A stretch of 64,000 nucleotides of DNA from an uncultured Maribacter sp. (GCA_947498505.1 CANMKG010000002.1:620001-684000), one strand, 5' to 3'; counted from the first letter of the stretch, positions 8,306 through 17,692 are shown. A program made the numbers and translations. The notes: a model not told the origin generated them from the sequence alone.

Positions 8306-9487
8306 ATGAATAGAATTCGATTAAATATTTTTGTGCTCGGCTGTCTTTTAATTGTTTTTGCATGTAAAGAGCGTAGGTCAGAAAAATTAGTAGAATTAGC
8401 TGTTCAAAAAGACACCTTTGGTTTTACCGCATTACCCACAAACATTCTGAGTCCAGCAAACAACCCACAGACTAAAGAAAAAATAGCTTTAGGTAAACTG
8501 CTGTTTTATGATCCTATTTTATCTGGAGGTAAAGATGTGGCTTGTGCAACATGTCATCATCCAAAAACTGGATACGCAGAATTTTTAGATGTTTCCATAG
8601 GTTCTAATGGAAAGGGTTTTGGAGGAAAAAGAAGGTTTAAAAAGCCTAATAATATTCCTTTTGTTAAGCGAAATGCGCATACCATATTAAATACGGCTTT
8701 TAATGGCTTAATCAAAGGTGATGAGTATTCACCTGAAGATGCCCCTATGTTTTGGGATGTAAGAGCAAAAAGTCTAGAAAGTCAGGCGCTATTACCAATT
8801 AAATCTTTTGAAGAAATGCGTGGTGCAGCGTATTCAGAAGAAGAAATATTACGGGAACTTGAAAACCGTTTAAGTAAAATACCAGAATATAAAAAGTTGT
8901 TTAAAAATGTTTTTGGAACTCATAATGCTATCAGTGCAGAAAATATAGCAAAGGCAATAGCTGCATTTGAAAGAACATTGGTAACCAATAATTCCAGATT
9001 TGACCAATACATGAAAGGAGATTCCACCGCAATTCAATTATCTGAAAAAGAAGGGTTCGCGCTTTTTAAAAAAATTGGCTGCGCTGGTTGTCATAGTGGT
9101 CCAATGTTTACTGATTATAAAACTCATCTGCTTGGCGTTCCTGAAAACGAAAAAATAAAACAGATAGATAGCGGTTTAAGTAGAACGTTTGAGTTTAGAA
9201 CGCCTACACTTCGTAACTTAAGATTTACTGCACCATATATGCACAACGGAAGTTTTGTAAGCCTTAAAAAAGTAATGGAGTTTTACGAAGATATTTCTAA
9301 TGATAAAGTCAGAAACAAAAATATTGCTGTTAACGAATTTGACCCTTTGGTGAAGGAATTAGATTTTTCGGCAAAAGATATTTCATTGATTATCTCATTT
9401 TTAAATACACTTAATGATGATGATTTTGATAAAGAGATTCCAGAAAAAGTACCAAGTGGATTACCTGTAGGGGGAGATATTCAATAA
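8306..9487 (+). CDS. Di-haem cytochrome c peroxidase, MauG/CcpA family
   Basis: The 393-residue protein begins with a lipoprotein signal (LIVFACKER, Cys20). It has two haem c sites, CATCH at 80-84 and CAGCH at 259-263, in the usual CCP spacing, with family landmarks LGKLLFYDPILSGG, DAPMFWDVRAKSLE and TPTLRNLRFTAPYMHNGSF. It reduces hydrogen peroxide in the periplasm using electrons from c-type cytochromes, and haem attachment would depend on the CcsBA system at 19267. The gene sits 9 bases after the Crp regulator, consistent with co-expression under redox control. Confidence 0.9.
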   Translation: MNRIRLNIFVLGCLLIVFACKERRSEKLVELAVQKDTFGFTALPTNILSPANNPQTKEKIALGKLLFYDPILSGGKDVACATCHHPKTGYAEFLDVSIGSNGKGFGGKRRFKKPNNIPFVKRNAHTILNTAFNGLIKGDEYSPEDAPMFWDVRAKSLESQALLPIKSFEEMRGAAYSEEEILRELENRLSKIPEYKKLFKNVFGTHNAISAENIAKAIAAFERTLVTNNSRFDQYMKGDSTAIQLSEKEGFALFKKIGCAGCHSGPMFTDYKTHLLGVPENEKIKQIDSGLSRTFEFRTPTLRNLRFTAPYMHNGSFVSLKKVMEFYEDISNDKVRNKNIAVNEFDPLVKELDFSAKDISLIISFLNTLNDDDFDKEIPEKVPSGLPVGGDIQ

Positions 9488-9573
9488 AAATTTTTTGGTC
9501 AATTGCTTGCGGGAATAAATGTACTTTAAACGCTAATGCCTTGGTTTTGCGGATTTAGTTTTAAATTTGACCA

Positions 9574-11304
9574 ATGCATAAAATATTTCCTTTTTTACAA
9601 TGGTTGTCTACCTACGAGAAATCTTTTTTTTCTAAGGACTTACTAGCAGGAATTATTGTGGGTATAATATTGGTGCCTCAAGGAATGGCGTATGCTATGA
9701 TTGCTGGACTTCCACCGGTATACGGATTATATGCATCATTATTTCCCGTTTTAACGTATGTTTTTTTTGGAACCTCTCGTCAGGTATCAGTAGGTCCCGT
9801 TGCTATGGATTCACTTTTAGTAGCAGCAGGCTTAGGTACGTTAGCCATATCGGGAATAGAAAATTATATTTTAATGGCAATTGTATTAGCCTTTTCAGTA
9901 GGGTTTATACAAATTGTTTTAGGAATTTTTAGAGTAGGGTTTCTAGTAAATTTCCTTTCCAGGCCAGTTATAAGTGGTTTTACATCAGCTGCAGCTTTAA
10001 TAATAATGTTTAGTCAGTTAAAACATTTGCTGGGAGTTAGTATTCCTGGTAGTAATAAGTTCCATCAAATGCTGATAAATGTTTTTGAACATATCAAAGA
10101 CTTTAATCCTTATGATTTAGGAATTGGTTTAATAGGGATTGTTTTAATTGTCTTATTAAAAAAATGGGATAAACGCATACCATCAATTTTAATTGTGGTT
10201 TTTATAGGAATAATAGCAGTTTATTTCGGAGGGTTAGAAAATAAAAATGTAAAGTTGGTAGGTGAAATTGCAACCGGATTACCATCATTTTCGATGCCAG
10301 AAGTAAACCTGAAAAATGTAAAAGAAATTTGGCCAATTGCCCTAACTTTAGCTTTGGTTGGTTATCTAGAAGCAATTTCTATTGGTAAAGCGCTAGAAGA
10401 AAAAAGTGGAGAAGAAACACTTGATGCTAATAAAGAATTAATAGCGCTAGGAACTTCTAATATTGTAGGGTCTTTTTTTCAGGCATTTCCGATTACAGCA
10501 AGTTTTTCGCGTTCCGCTATTAATGCAGAAGCTGGTGCTAAAACTAATTTAGCAGCAGTAGTAAGTGTAATAATGGTTGCTGTTACCTTACTTTTTTTAA
10601 CGCCAATTTTTTATTATTTACCCAACGCTGTTTTAGCAAGTATCATTATGGTTTCAGTTTTTGGACTTATTGATGTTTCCTATGCAAAAAGCCTTTGGGT
10701 ATACCGAAAAGATGAGTTTATAGTATTGTTACTAACCTTTTTAATAACCTTATTAGTTGGTATAAAAGAAGGCATTTTACTTGGTGTTTTATTCTCATTA
10801 TTACTTATGGTGTATAGAACATCTAAACCACATTTTGCGGTATTAGGTAATATTAAAAATTCAGACTATTACAAAAACGTGAATCGATTTGGTGATGAGG
10901 TTATTCTTAGAGAAGATTTGTTAATTGTGCGGTTTGATGCACAATTGTATTTTGGAAATACGGGCTTTTTTAAAAAAGAATTATACAAGTTAATAAAAGG
11001 AAAAGGAAGCAGTCTTAAAGGGGTAATTTTAAATGCAGAAGCTATTAATTATATAGATTCTACGGCTGCCAATATGCTTATAAAAGTAATTAAAGAAACC
11101 CAAGAAAATAAACTTCAATTTTATATCGCTGGGGCAATAGGGCCTACGCGAGATATTATTTTTAGTAGCGGAATTATTGATGTATTGGATAATGAACATC
11201 TTTTTGTGAAAACTAAAGAAGCAGTAGCTTATTTTGATAATCCAGATGCGGTTTCTGCTTTAGGTTCTAAGGTGGCTTATCAAAACACTTTAAACGGTAA
11301 CTAA
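9574..11304 (+). CDS. SulP family anion (sulfate) permease
   Basis: This 576-residue inner-membrane protein begins with the SulP signature DLLAGIIVGIILVPQGMAYAMIAGLPPVYGLYASLFP (split here only by length) and has about 12 hydrophobic segments up to residue 420. A cytoplasmic STAS domain follows (about 440-550; LKGVILNAEAINYIDSTAA). SulP proteins carry sulfate, bicarbonate or other anions. The position between cytochrome c peroxidase and persulfide dioxygenase points to sulfate or sulfite movement linked to sulfide oxidation. An 8-bp inverted repeat (TTGGTCAA at 9495, TTGACCAA at 9567) ends on the start codon and might fold over it. Confidence 0.9.
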   Translation: MHKIFPFLQWLSTYEKSFFSKDLLAGIIVGIILVPQGMAYAMIAGLPPVYGLYASLFPVLTYVFFGTSRQVSVGPVAMDSLLVAAGLGTLAISGIENYILMAIVLAFSVGFIQIVLGIFRVGFLVNFLSRPVISGFTSAAALIIMFSQLKHLLGVSIPGSNKFHQMLINVFEHIKDFNPYDLGIGLIGIVLIVLLKKWDKRIPSILIVVFIGIIAVYFGGLENKNVKLVGEIATGLPSFSMPEVNLKNVKEIWPIALTLALVGYLEAISIGKALEEKSGEETLDANKELIALGTSNIVGSFFQAFPITASFSRSAINAEAGAKTNLAAVVSVIMVAVTLLFLTPIFYYLPNAVLASIIMVSVFGLIDVSYAKSLWVYRKDEFIVLLLTFLITLLVGIKEGILLGVLFSLLLMVYRTSKPHFAVLGNIKNSDYYKNVNRFGDEVILREDLLIVRFDAQLYFGNTGFFKKELYKLIKGKGSSLKGVILNAEAINYIDSTAANMLIKVIKETQENKLQFYIAGAIGPTRDIIFSSGIIDVLDNEHLFVKTKEAVAYFDNPDAVSALGSKVAYQNTLNGN

Positions 11305-11363
11305 TGTTACAAACACAGGTTTAGTATTTTGTATTTTTGTTAGAGGATGTAAAAGGTAATGTT

Positions 11364-12767
11364 ATGAAAGTAGAACAGATATACACAGGTTGTTTAGCGC
11401 AAGGAGCATATTATATAGAAAGTAATGGGGAAGTAGCTATTATTGACCCTTTGAGAGAAACTACACCCTACATAAAAAGAGCGGCAGAAGATAAAGCCAC
11501 CATAAAGTATATTTTTGAAACCCATTTTCACGCAGATTTTGTTAGTGGACATGTAACACTTTCTAAAGAAACAGGAGCCCCAATTGTTTATGGACCTACT
11601 GCTAATCCTTCTTTTGATGCAATAATAGCTAAAGATGGACAAGAATTTAAACTTGGTAATATTACTATAATAGCATTGCATACCCCTGGGCATACTATGG
11701 AAAGTACAACCTATTTATTGAAAGATGAAACTGGAAAAGATTATGCTATTTTTTCTGGAGATACTTTGTTTTTAGGTGATGTAGGTAGACCAGATTTAGC
11801 GCAAAAAGCTGCTAGCATGACACAAGAAGAGTTGGCAGGCACTTTGTTTGATAGTCTTCGAAATAAGATTATGCCCTTGGCTGATGAGGTTATCGTTTAC
11901 CCTGCACATGGGGCTGGGTCCGCTTGTGGAAAAAACATGATGAAAGAGACCGTTGATACCTTAGGGAATCAAAAAAAGATGAATTATGCTTTACGCGCTG
12001 ACATGACTAAAGCTGAGTTCGTAAAAGAAGTTACTGATGGTTTGTTACCTCCTCCTGTATATTTTCCGTTAAATGTAAAAATGAATAAAGAAGGTTACGA
12101 GGATATTGATAATGTTTTAGATAGGGGAACTCAAGCACTTTCCCCTGAAGCTTTTGAAACTGCCGCAAACGAAACGGGTGCTGTAGTGCTAGATGTTAGG
12201 CATCAAAACGAGTTTGTTAAAAGACACATTCCGAGGTCTACTTTTATTGGGTTAAATGGTGATTTTGCTCCATGGGTAGGTGCCTTGGTAGCAGATGTTG
12301 CTCAACCTATATTATTAATTGCTCCTGAAGGAAAAGAAGAGGAAGCAGTTACACGTTTATCTCGTGTAGGTTTTGATGGAACAATTGGGTATTTAAATGG
12401 AGGTGTAGAGGCATGGGAAGCATCTGGTAGAGAAATTGATACTATTGTTTCTAAAACCGCAGAAGAAGTAAAAGATGAACTAAATACTAAACCAGTTTTT
12501 GATGTTCGCAAGGTTGGAGAATGGCAATCAGAGCATGTTGAAAATGCGCACCATACACCCTTAAGTTTACTTAACAATCATTTGTCAGAATTTCCAGAAA
12601 AAGAAACATTTTATGTGCATTGCGCAGGGGGGTATCGTTCTGTAATTGCAGCTTCAATATTAAAAAACAGGGGAATACATAATTTAATTGATGTTGCTGG
12701 AGGCTATGCGGCTATTAAAAAAGCTGGCGTTACAGTAACGGACTATATTTGCCCCTCCACCTTATAA
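11364..12767 (+). CDS. Persulfide dioxygenase-sulfurtransferase, CstB-like
   Basis: The 467-residue protein starts at ATG 11364 (MKVEQIYTGCLAQG). Residues 1-235 form an ETHE1-type metallo-beta-lactamase domain with HFHADFVSGH (54-63), LHTPGHTMES and FSGDTLFLGDVGRPDL, which binds the mononuclear iron. Two rhodanese domains follow: the first has no active cysteine (LIAPEGKEEE at the loop), the second has VHCAGGYRS with Cys420. This is the CstB arrangement, which oxidises persulfide to sulfite and thiosulfate. It probably works with the SulP transporter next door to detoxify sulfide. A promoter-like TATTTTTG lies at 11332-11339. Confidence 0.9.
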   Translation: MKVEQIYTGCLAQGAYYIESNGEVAIIDPLRETTPYIKRAAEDKATIKYIFETHFHADFVSGHVTLSKETGAPIVYGPTANPSFDAIIAKDGQEFKLGNITIIALHTPGHTMESTTYLLKDETGKDYAIFSGDTLFLGDVGRPDLAQKAASMTQEELAGTLFDSLRNKIMPLADEVIVYPAHGAGSACGKNMMKETVDTLGNQKKMNYALRADMTKAEFVKEVTDGLLPPPVYFPLNVKMNKEGYEDIDNVLDRGTQALSPEAFETAANETGAVVLDVRHQNEFVKRHIPRSTFIGLNGDFAPWVGALVADVAQPILLIAPEGKEEEAVTRLSRVGFDGTIGYLNGGVEAWEASGREIDTIVSKTAEEVKDELNTKPVFDVRKVGEWQSEHVENAHHTPLSLLNNHLSEFPEKETFYVHCAGGYRSVIAASILKNRGIHNLIDVAGGYAAIKKAGVTVTDYICPSTL

Positions 12768-12781
12768 TTATATTTCCCTAG

Positions 12782-12795
12782 ATGACATTAGTCAT
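12782..12795 (+). promoter_or_regulatory. Palindrome ATGAC-ATTA-GTCAT, candidate Crp/Fnr site
   Basis: A perfect 5-4-5 inverted repeat lies 14 bases after the persulfide dioxygenase gene and about 50 bases before the small membrane protein at 12845. It has the same ATGAY-N4-RTCAT form as the palindrome before nrfH at 16963. The pattern fits the spacing of Fnr-type sites (TTGAT-N4-ATCAA). Binding by the local Crp-family protein is inferred. Confidence 0.35.
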
Positions 12796-12844
12796 GTTTT
12801 ATATTTCTAACAGCGATTAAATTTATAACCTAAATTATAATCAG

Positions 12845-12982
12845 ATGTTACGAATATTACCTTTAGTAGACTGGAACAACGGAATAGTAATGATTGGAGC
12901 TTTCGCACTTGTTGTTATTGGATTGGTGGCAGCTTTGTTTATGCTAATGAATGGAGGAAAAGGGAAAGACTCCAGCAGTTAG
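12845..12982 (+). CDS. 45-aa single-pass membrane protein
   Basis: ATG 12845 opens MLRILPLVDWNNGIVMIGAF, then a hydrophobic helix (about residues 14-36, rich in Val, Leu, Ala, Met) and the short tail NGGKGKDSSS ending at TAG 12980-12982. The clean hydrophobic helix, positively charged tail and upstream palindrome argue that it is a real gene rather than chance. Its stop overlaps the stop of the convergent exonuclease gene by 4 bp. It may be a small partner of a membrane complex or transporter of the sulfur region; nothing in the sequence proves this. Confidence 0.55.
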   Translation: MLRILPLVDWNNGIVMIGAFALVVIGLVAALFMLMNGGKGKDSSS

Positions 12983-14334
12983 TGTTTTAAGGTTTTTTTC
13001 TGAAGGTAAGAAGTTATAATCCGTTCGGTTTCTAAAGTGTTCTTTTGCGGAATAAGAAAAGCTTCTAAATCGTTCTCCGAAATAATATTGGCTTCTTTAT
13101 CAATAAAACCATATCCCTTATATTTTTCATTTTCAATGAACACAAAGGCGTACTCATCAATTGTTCTTCCTTTTTCTTTTATGAACTGACTTTCTTTTTT
13201 AGTTTTTAAGAAAGAGATAGCGGATTGTACTTTTTGGTTATATGTAGTAATTTCTTCTGAACCACTACAAATACCTTCACATTTTTTGATTTTATAGTGA
13301 GAGCATGTAGGAACATTTTCTTGTAAATGACAAAACTTGGGGCATAGCACAAAATGTTCGCAGATAAGCTCTAAAAAGCTTCTGCAATCTGCCACACTGT
13401 AGCATATTTTTAATGGGTTAGGTGCCACTTTTATTTTGTTGTATGCCAAATGTAATATTCCATTGCGGTCTTCATAACTAAAAATAGCGTATTGTTGAAT
13501 GTTTTTCTTTTGAGCAGTATTGAATTTTGGGTAATGTTGTTTTATAGCAGCCGATTCCATTAATAAAGCAACCAATTCACTTCCCGATAACTCATAATCT
13601 AAGTGGGCAGTTTCGTTACAGAGCTGAACCTCTTTGGTGCTTTTATTGTAAAAATGACTTAAAACCCGTTTTTTAATATTTATGGCTTTTCCAACATAAA
13701 TAATTTCTCCTTTTGCATTTTTAAAGTAGTAAACCCCTGCCGAGGTTGGTAATTTTTCAAATTCTTGTTTGGGCAATGACGGGGGTAAAGTAGCCTCCTG
13801 AGATCTTGCATTTAAAAAAGTTTTAAAAACACCTTCAGCACCTTCAATACGTAATAACTTTTTAAACAAAAGCATTGTGGCATGGGCATCTCCTCTTGCA
13901 CGATGCCTATCAGAAAGAGGAATGCCAATAGCAGAACAAAGTTTACCAAGACTATAGGAGTTGTAACCCGGAATTAGTTTTCTGGATAAGCGAACGGTAC
14001 ACAGTTTTTTTCTGATAAAATCTAATCCAATATTTTTAAATTCATTTTTAATTACGTTGTAATCAAAATTTACACTGTGTGCAACAAAAACACTATCCTT
14101 TGTAATTTTTAAAATCTCTGAAGCTATTTCGTCAATGGTTGGAGCATTCCTAACCATATCATCGTCAATACCCGTTAAACTTGTAATAAAATAGGGTATC
14201 TCACATTCTGGATTCACTAGCGAGGTAAACTCCTCCACAACCTCATTACCATCGAACTTAAAAATTGATATTTCGGTTATTTTGTTTCCTTTAATGCCAT
14301 TTCCTGTGGTTTCTATATCAACAATACAATACAT
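12979..14334 (-). CDS. DnaQ-like exonuclease fused to GIY-YIG domain
   Basis: About 451 residues from MYCIVDIETTGNG (ATG 14334, four bases after the stop of the upstream YdeP gene). Residues 1-165 are a DEDDh 3'-5' exonuclease domain: DIETTG (Exo I), HSVNFDYNVI (Exo II) and the HRARGDAHAT motif (Exo III). Residues about 190-280 are a UvrC-like GIY-YIG domain (SAGVYYFKNAKGEIIYVGKA). The C-terminal part contains cysteines (CSHYKIKKCEGIC) like the UvrC linker. This fusion is a known bacterial protein that resembles Cho/UvrC-type nucleases and probably acts in DNA repair. Confidence 0.88.
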   Translation of the reverse strand: MYCIVDIETTGNGIKGNKITEISIFKFDGNEVVEEFTSLVNPECEIPYFITSLTGIDDDMVRNAPTIDEIASEILKITKDSVFVAHSVNFDYNVIKNEFKNIGLDFIRKKLCTVRLSRKLIPGYNSYSLGKLCSAIGIPLSDRHRARGDAHATMLLFKKLLRIEGAEGVFKTFLNARSQEATLPPSLPKQEFEKLPTSAGVYYFKNAKGEIIYVGKAINIKKRVLSHFYNKSTKEVQLCNETAHLDYELSGSELVALLMESAAIKQHYPKFNTAQKKNIQQYAIFSYEDRNGILHLAYNKIKVAPNPLKICYSVADCRSFLELICEHFVLCPKFCHLQENVPTCSHYKIKKCEGICSGSEEITTYNQKVQSAISFLKTKKESQFIKEKGRTIDEYAFVFIENEKYKGYGFIDKEANIISENDLEAFLIPQKNTLETERIITSYLQKKTLKH

Positions 14335-14338
14335 GTAA

Positions 14339-16639
14339 CTAGTTAGCTTGCTTTTCAATAGTTACAATTACCGATTTACTAATAGGCGTATGGCTCTTAT
14401 CCGCGTAATGGTTATATGGTACCAGCACGTTAGTCTCAGGAAAATAGGCAGCTAAATTTCCTTCAGGTATTTTATATGGAATTACTAAAAACTTTTGCGC
14501 TCGTCGTTCTGTATTATCATAATTACTAATAATGTCGACCACTGAAAGGTTTTGTAAGCCCAACTTTTTCATGTCCGTTTTATTCATAAGAACAACCCTT
14601 CGTTCATTGTAAATGCCTCTGTACCGGTCATTTAATCCATAAATTGTAGTGTTGAATTGATCGTGAGAGCGAATGGTCATTAATAAAAACTCGTTTTCTT
14701 TTAAGTTGTGTTGCGGTAGACCACAAACACTAAATTGCGCTTTTTGATTCGGTAGTTTACTAAAATCTAAGTCGCGAACGTTATTAGGTAAGTAAAAACC
14801 AGCACCTTTAGATTTGGTGCTTAAGTCAGCAAACCCTTTTAAAACAGCTGTGATTTTTTCTCTAATAAGCTCATAATCTGCTCCAAGTGATTTCCAATTT
14901 ACAGAATGATTTTCTTTGAAATATGCATTTGCTATTCCGGCAACAATTTCGGGTTCACTTTTTAATTGGTTAGATGATGGCGTAAGCATGCCTTTGGTAC
15001 GGTGTACCTTACCCATGCTATTTTCTACAGTTAAAAAGCGTTGTCGTCCATTTTTTACATCTTTTTCGGACCGCCCCAGCGTCGGTAAAATAAGTGCAGT
15101 TTTTCCAGTAACAACATGAGACCTGTTAAGTTTTGTACTTATTTGAACGGTTAGTGAGCAATTTTGCAATGCTTTGGCGGTGTAATTGGTGTCTGAAGCA
15201 GCAGATACAAAGTTGCCTCCTAAGGCAATAAATACTTTACCTTTTTCATCATGCATTGCTTTTATAGCATTTACAGTATCTAAACCTTCTTTTATCGGAG
15301 GCGAGAAACCAAAAGTAGATTCAATAGCGGTATTTAGTTCTTTGGATACATGATGCATAATACCTACGGTACGATCCCCTTGCACATTGCTATGACCTCG
15401 CACTGGGCAAGTACCAGCTCCGGGTTTTCCTAAACTACCCTTTAACAGTAATAAGTTAACACACTCTTTTATGTTTTCAACGCCATTTTTATGTTGTGTT
15501 AAGCCCATTGCCCAGCATATGATGATTTTGTTTTTTTTAGCTAACAAATCAACAGTTTGGTTAATGAGTTCTTCACTGATTCCAGAACGGTGTAACAATT
15601 CTTCTTCGGTATATTGTTCTAAACTTTCAAGTACCTGCTCATGCCCTTGGGTGTAAGTCTTAATAAAATCGTTATCAAAAACGCCACCTTGTTTCTTTTC
15701 AATTGCAGCTAGTTTTTTCATGAGTAGCTTTAAAAGAGCTACATCTTCATTTAATCTAACTTGTAAATAAATATCGGTTAAAGTAGTGCCAGATAATATT
15801 CCTGTAACCTCTTGAGGGTTTTTAAATTTTAATAACCCAGCCTCTTCAAGAGGATTTATACTAATTACTTTTCCTCCATTTTCTTTACATTTTTGAAGGG
15901 CAGAAAGCATTCTGGGGTGATTTGTTCCAGGGTTTTGACCCATAACAATAACAACTTCAGCCTTATCAAAATCTTCTAATTTTACGGATCCTTTTCCGAT
16001 ACCAAGCGTTTCGCTTAAAGCCACTCCACTGGATTCATGACACATGTTGGAACAGTCAGGCATGTTGTTTGTACCAAAAGCCCGTATAAAAAGTCCGTAT
16101 AAAAATGCAGCTTCATTACTAGACCTTCCTGAAGTATAAAAAATACCGTCATCAGGAGAATTTAATTTTTGCAATTCTTTCGCAGTAAGTTCAAAGGCTT
16201 CTTCCCAAGAAATAGGTTTATAGTGTACTTCACCAGGATGTAAAACCATGGGTTGCGTTAAACGTCCACTTTTTCCAATTTTATAATCGGTCCATTGCGA
16301 GATTTCTTCAACAGAATGTTTTGCAAAAAAATCTTCATCTACTCGCATGTGCGTTGCCTCTTCTGCAAGAGCTTTAGCACCATTTTCGCAATACTCTCCA
16401 AGTTTCGAAGGTTTTTCTGGGTCTGGCCAAGCACAACCTGGACAATCAAAGCCTTCTTTTTGATTCATATGAGAAAGTGTACGTAATGATTTTACAATAC
16501 CCATTTCTTTAAAAGTATGCTGAAGCGCTACTTTTATCCCAAGAATACCCACACCATATTGCGCTGGTTGCTTTAATTTAATTCCTGTAAAATTTTTATC
16601 TCCCGTCAGAGAAATTTGTCGCTGTTTAGAATCTCCCAT
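14339..16639 (-). CDS. FdhF/YdeP family molybdopterin oxidoreductase
   Basis: The 766-residue cytoplasmic protein belongs to the YdeP branch of the molybdopterin oxidoreductase superfamily. Residues 63-70 read FDCPGCAW, the YdeP-type substitute for the usual N-terminal four-cysteine Fe-S motif. Later come YTSGRSSNEAAFLYG, DCSNMCHESSG, VVIVMGQNPGTNHPRML and the C-terminal molybdopterin-binding domain around TIRSHDQFNTTIYG. The physiological substrate is unknown; the E. coli member is linked to acid resistance. There is no Tat signal and no partner subunit in the window. It is divergent from nrfH across 400 bases that carry regulatory palindromes, and transcribed into the exonuclease gene. Confidence 0.85.
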   Translation of the reverse strand: MGDSKQRQISLTGDKNFTGIKLKQPAQYGVGILGIKVALQHTFKEMGIVKSLRTLSHMNQKEGFDCPGCAWPDPEKPSKLGEYCENGAKALAEEATHMRVDEDFFAKHSVEEISQWTDYKIGKSGRLTQPMVLHPGEVHYKPISWEEAFELTAKELQKLNSPDDGIFYTSGRSSNEAAFLYGLFIRAFGTNNMPDCSNMCHESSGVALSETLGIGKGSVKLEDFDKAEVVIVMGQNPGTNHPRMLSALQKCKENGGKVISINPLEEAGLLKFKNPQEVTGILSGTTLTDIYLQVRLNEDVALLKLLMKKLAAIEKKQGGVFDNDFIKTYTQGHEQVLESLEQYTEEELLHRSGISEELINQTVDLLAKKNKIIICWAMGLTQHKNGVENIKECVNLLLLKGSLGKPGAGTCPVRGHSNVQGDRTVGIMHHVSKELNTAIESTFGFSPPIKEGLDTVNAIKAMHDEKGKVFIALGGNFVSAASDTNYTAKALQNCSLTVQISTKLNRSHVVTGKTALILPTLGRSEKDVKNGRQRFLTVENSMGKVHRTKGMLTPSSNQLKSEPEIVAGIANAYFKENHSVNWKSLGADYELIREKITAVLKGFADLSTKSKGAGFYLPNNVRDLDFSKLPNQKAQFSVCGLPQHNLKENEFLLMTIRSHDQFNTTIYGLNDRYRGIYNERRVVLMNKTDMKKLGLQNLSVVDIISNYDNTERRAQKFLVIPYKIPEGNLAAYFPETNVLVPYNHYADKSHTPISKSVIVTIEKQAN

Positions 16640-16790
16640 TTACTACAATACTGCTGTTCTTTTTTGAAAGGTAACAAGAACATCGGGGAAATAAAAAAAG
16701 GATTAAACAATTAAGCAAAATGTATTACTATAAAGTTAGAATAGGATATTGGGTTAGTTTTTTTGAAAATCAAATTATCGAATTCCGTAA

Positions 16791-16808
16791 AAGAAATAAC
16801 TATTTCTT
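16791..16808 (+). promoter_or_regulatory. Palindrome AAGAAAT-AACT-ATTTCTT
   Basis: A perfect 7-4-7 inverted repeat lies in the 411-base gap between the divergent ydeP-like and nrfH genes, about 150 bases before the former start. A shorter TTTGA-AAA-TCAAA repeat sits at 16762-16774. Both look like protein-binding sites, but the regulator is unknown and the region is AT-rich, so chance is possible. Confidence 0.3.
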
Positions 16809-16962
16809 CCAGTATTTGAGTATAAAAATGGAGTTGGGTATTTTTTTTAGGATGTTAATTAATTTTAGTGCTGTGTTTTTTTGTTGAAAATCAGTCTGTA
16901 ATGCGAAGTATTTATTTAGATTTTTTATGATTTACAGAACTGTTGTTTTAACTGAATAAAAT

Positions 16963-16976
16963 ATGATAAAAATCAT
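16963..16976 (+). promoter_or_regulatory. Fnr-like palindrome ATGAT-AAAA-ATCAT upstream of nrfHA
   Basis: The core TGAT-N4-ATCA is identical in form to the Fnr consensus core. It lies about 93 bases before the -7 element at 17056. Nitrite ammonification genes are commonly controlled by Crp/Fnr proteins when oxygen is low, and one such regulator gene is at 7664 in this window. The role is inferred from consensus and position. Confidence 0.5.
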
Positions 16977-17031
16977 AAAAAAACAAGAATTTTTAAAACT
17001 GAATTTTTCTTAAAAAAAAGACCATAACATC

Positions 17032-17063
17032 TTGATTATGAATAAATTTTATGTTTATTTTTG
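17032..17063 (+). promoter_or_regulatory. Bacteroidota-type promoter of nrfHA
   Basis: TTG at 17032-17034 and TATTTTTG at 17056-17063 match the -33 and -7 elements (TTG and TAnnTTTG) with a 21-base spacer. Transcription would begin near 17070, which excludes the ATG at 17051 as the translation start and supports the TTG at 17084. Confidence 0.5.
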
Positions 17064-17083
17064 TTTGGAAATCAGATGTAAAA

Positions 17084-17677
17084 TTGAAGAAAAAACCTGA
17101 AATATTACCTAGCAAAAATTCAAGATGGAGAACTACCGCAGTTTTTCTTATAGCGGTTTTTTTAGGTATTGGATTGTTCTTAGCAAAAGAGGGTGAAGTA
17201 GTTTCTTATATGTCAGATAATCCAGAGGCTTGTGTTAATTGCCATGTAATGACACCCGTATACAATGCATGGATGCACAGTTCGCATAGAGAGTGGGCAA
17301 ATTGTAACGATTGCCACGTACCTCACGATAACATTGTAAATAAATATTTTTTTAAAGCCAAAGATGGTTTATATCATGCTTCCATTTTTACGCTAAGGGC
17401 GGAGCCTGATGTTATTAAAATGCAGGAAGCCTCACAAAAAGTAGTACAAGACAATTGTATTCGCTGTCATGTACAACAAGTTACACAAACTAAATATGAT
17501 GGTTGGATAGATAATCATGCAGAAAATAGAACAGAAAGACAATGTTGGAGTTGCCATAAAGAAATTCCTCATGGAAGAGTTCATGGTATTTCTACCGTAA
17601 AATATAATATAGCACCATTACCAACAGATCAGGAAGAAGCGGTTATTCCAGATTGGTTACAAAAAGAAAAAGATTAA
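17084..17677 (+). CDS. nrfH: Cytochrome c nitrite reductase small subunit NrfH
   Basis: A NapC/NirT-type tetrahaem quinol dehydrogenase that feeds electrons to NrfA. The start is taken as TTG 17084 (MKKKPEILPSKNSRWR) because the predicted promoter overlaps the earlier ATG at 17051; the latter would give 208 residues. One membrane helix (TAVFLIAVFLGIGLFLA) is followed by four CxxCH haem sites: CVNCH, CNDCH, CIRCH and CWSCH. The protein is anchored in the inner membrane facing the periplasm. The nrfA gene follows after 15 bases, and the haem lyase gene lies downstream. Confidence 0.92.
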   Translation: MKKKPEILPSKNSRWRTTAVFLIAVFLGIGLFLAKEGEVVSYMSDNPEACVNCHVMTPVYNAWMHSSHREWANCNDCHVPHDNIVNKYFFKAKDGLYHASIFTLRAEPDVIKMQEASQKVVQDNCIRCHVQQVTQTKYDGWIDNHAENRTERQCWSCHKEIPHGRVHGISTVKYNIAPLPTDQEEAVIPDWLQKEKD

Positions 17678-17692
17678 ATAAGGCCGAAGCAT

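Noticed and set aside
9495-9574. 8-bp inverted repeat ending on the SulP start codon
   Set aside because: The arms are 64 bases apart and only 8 bp long; chance is likely, so it is mentioned only under the gene.
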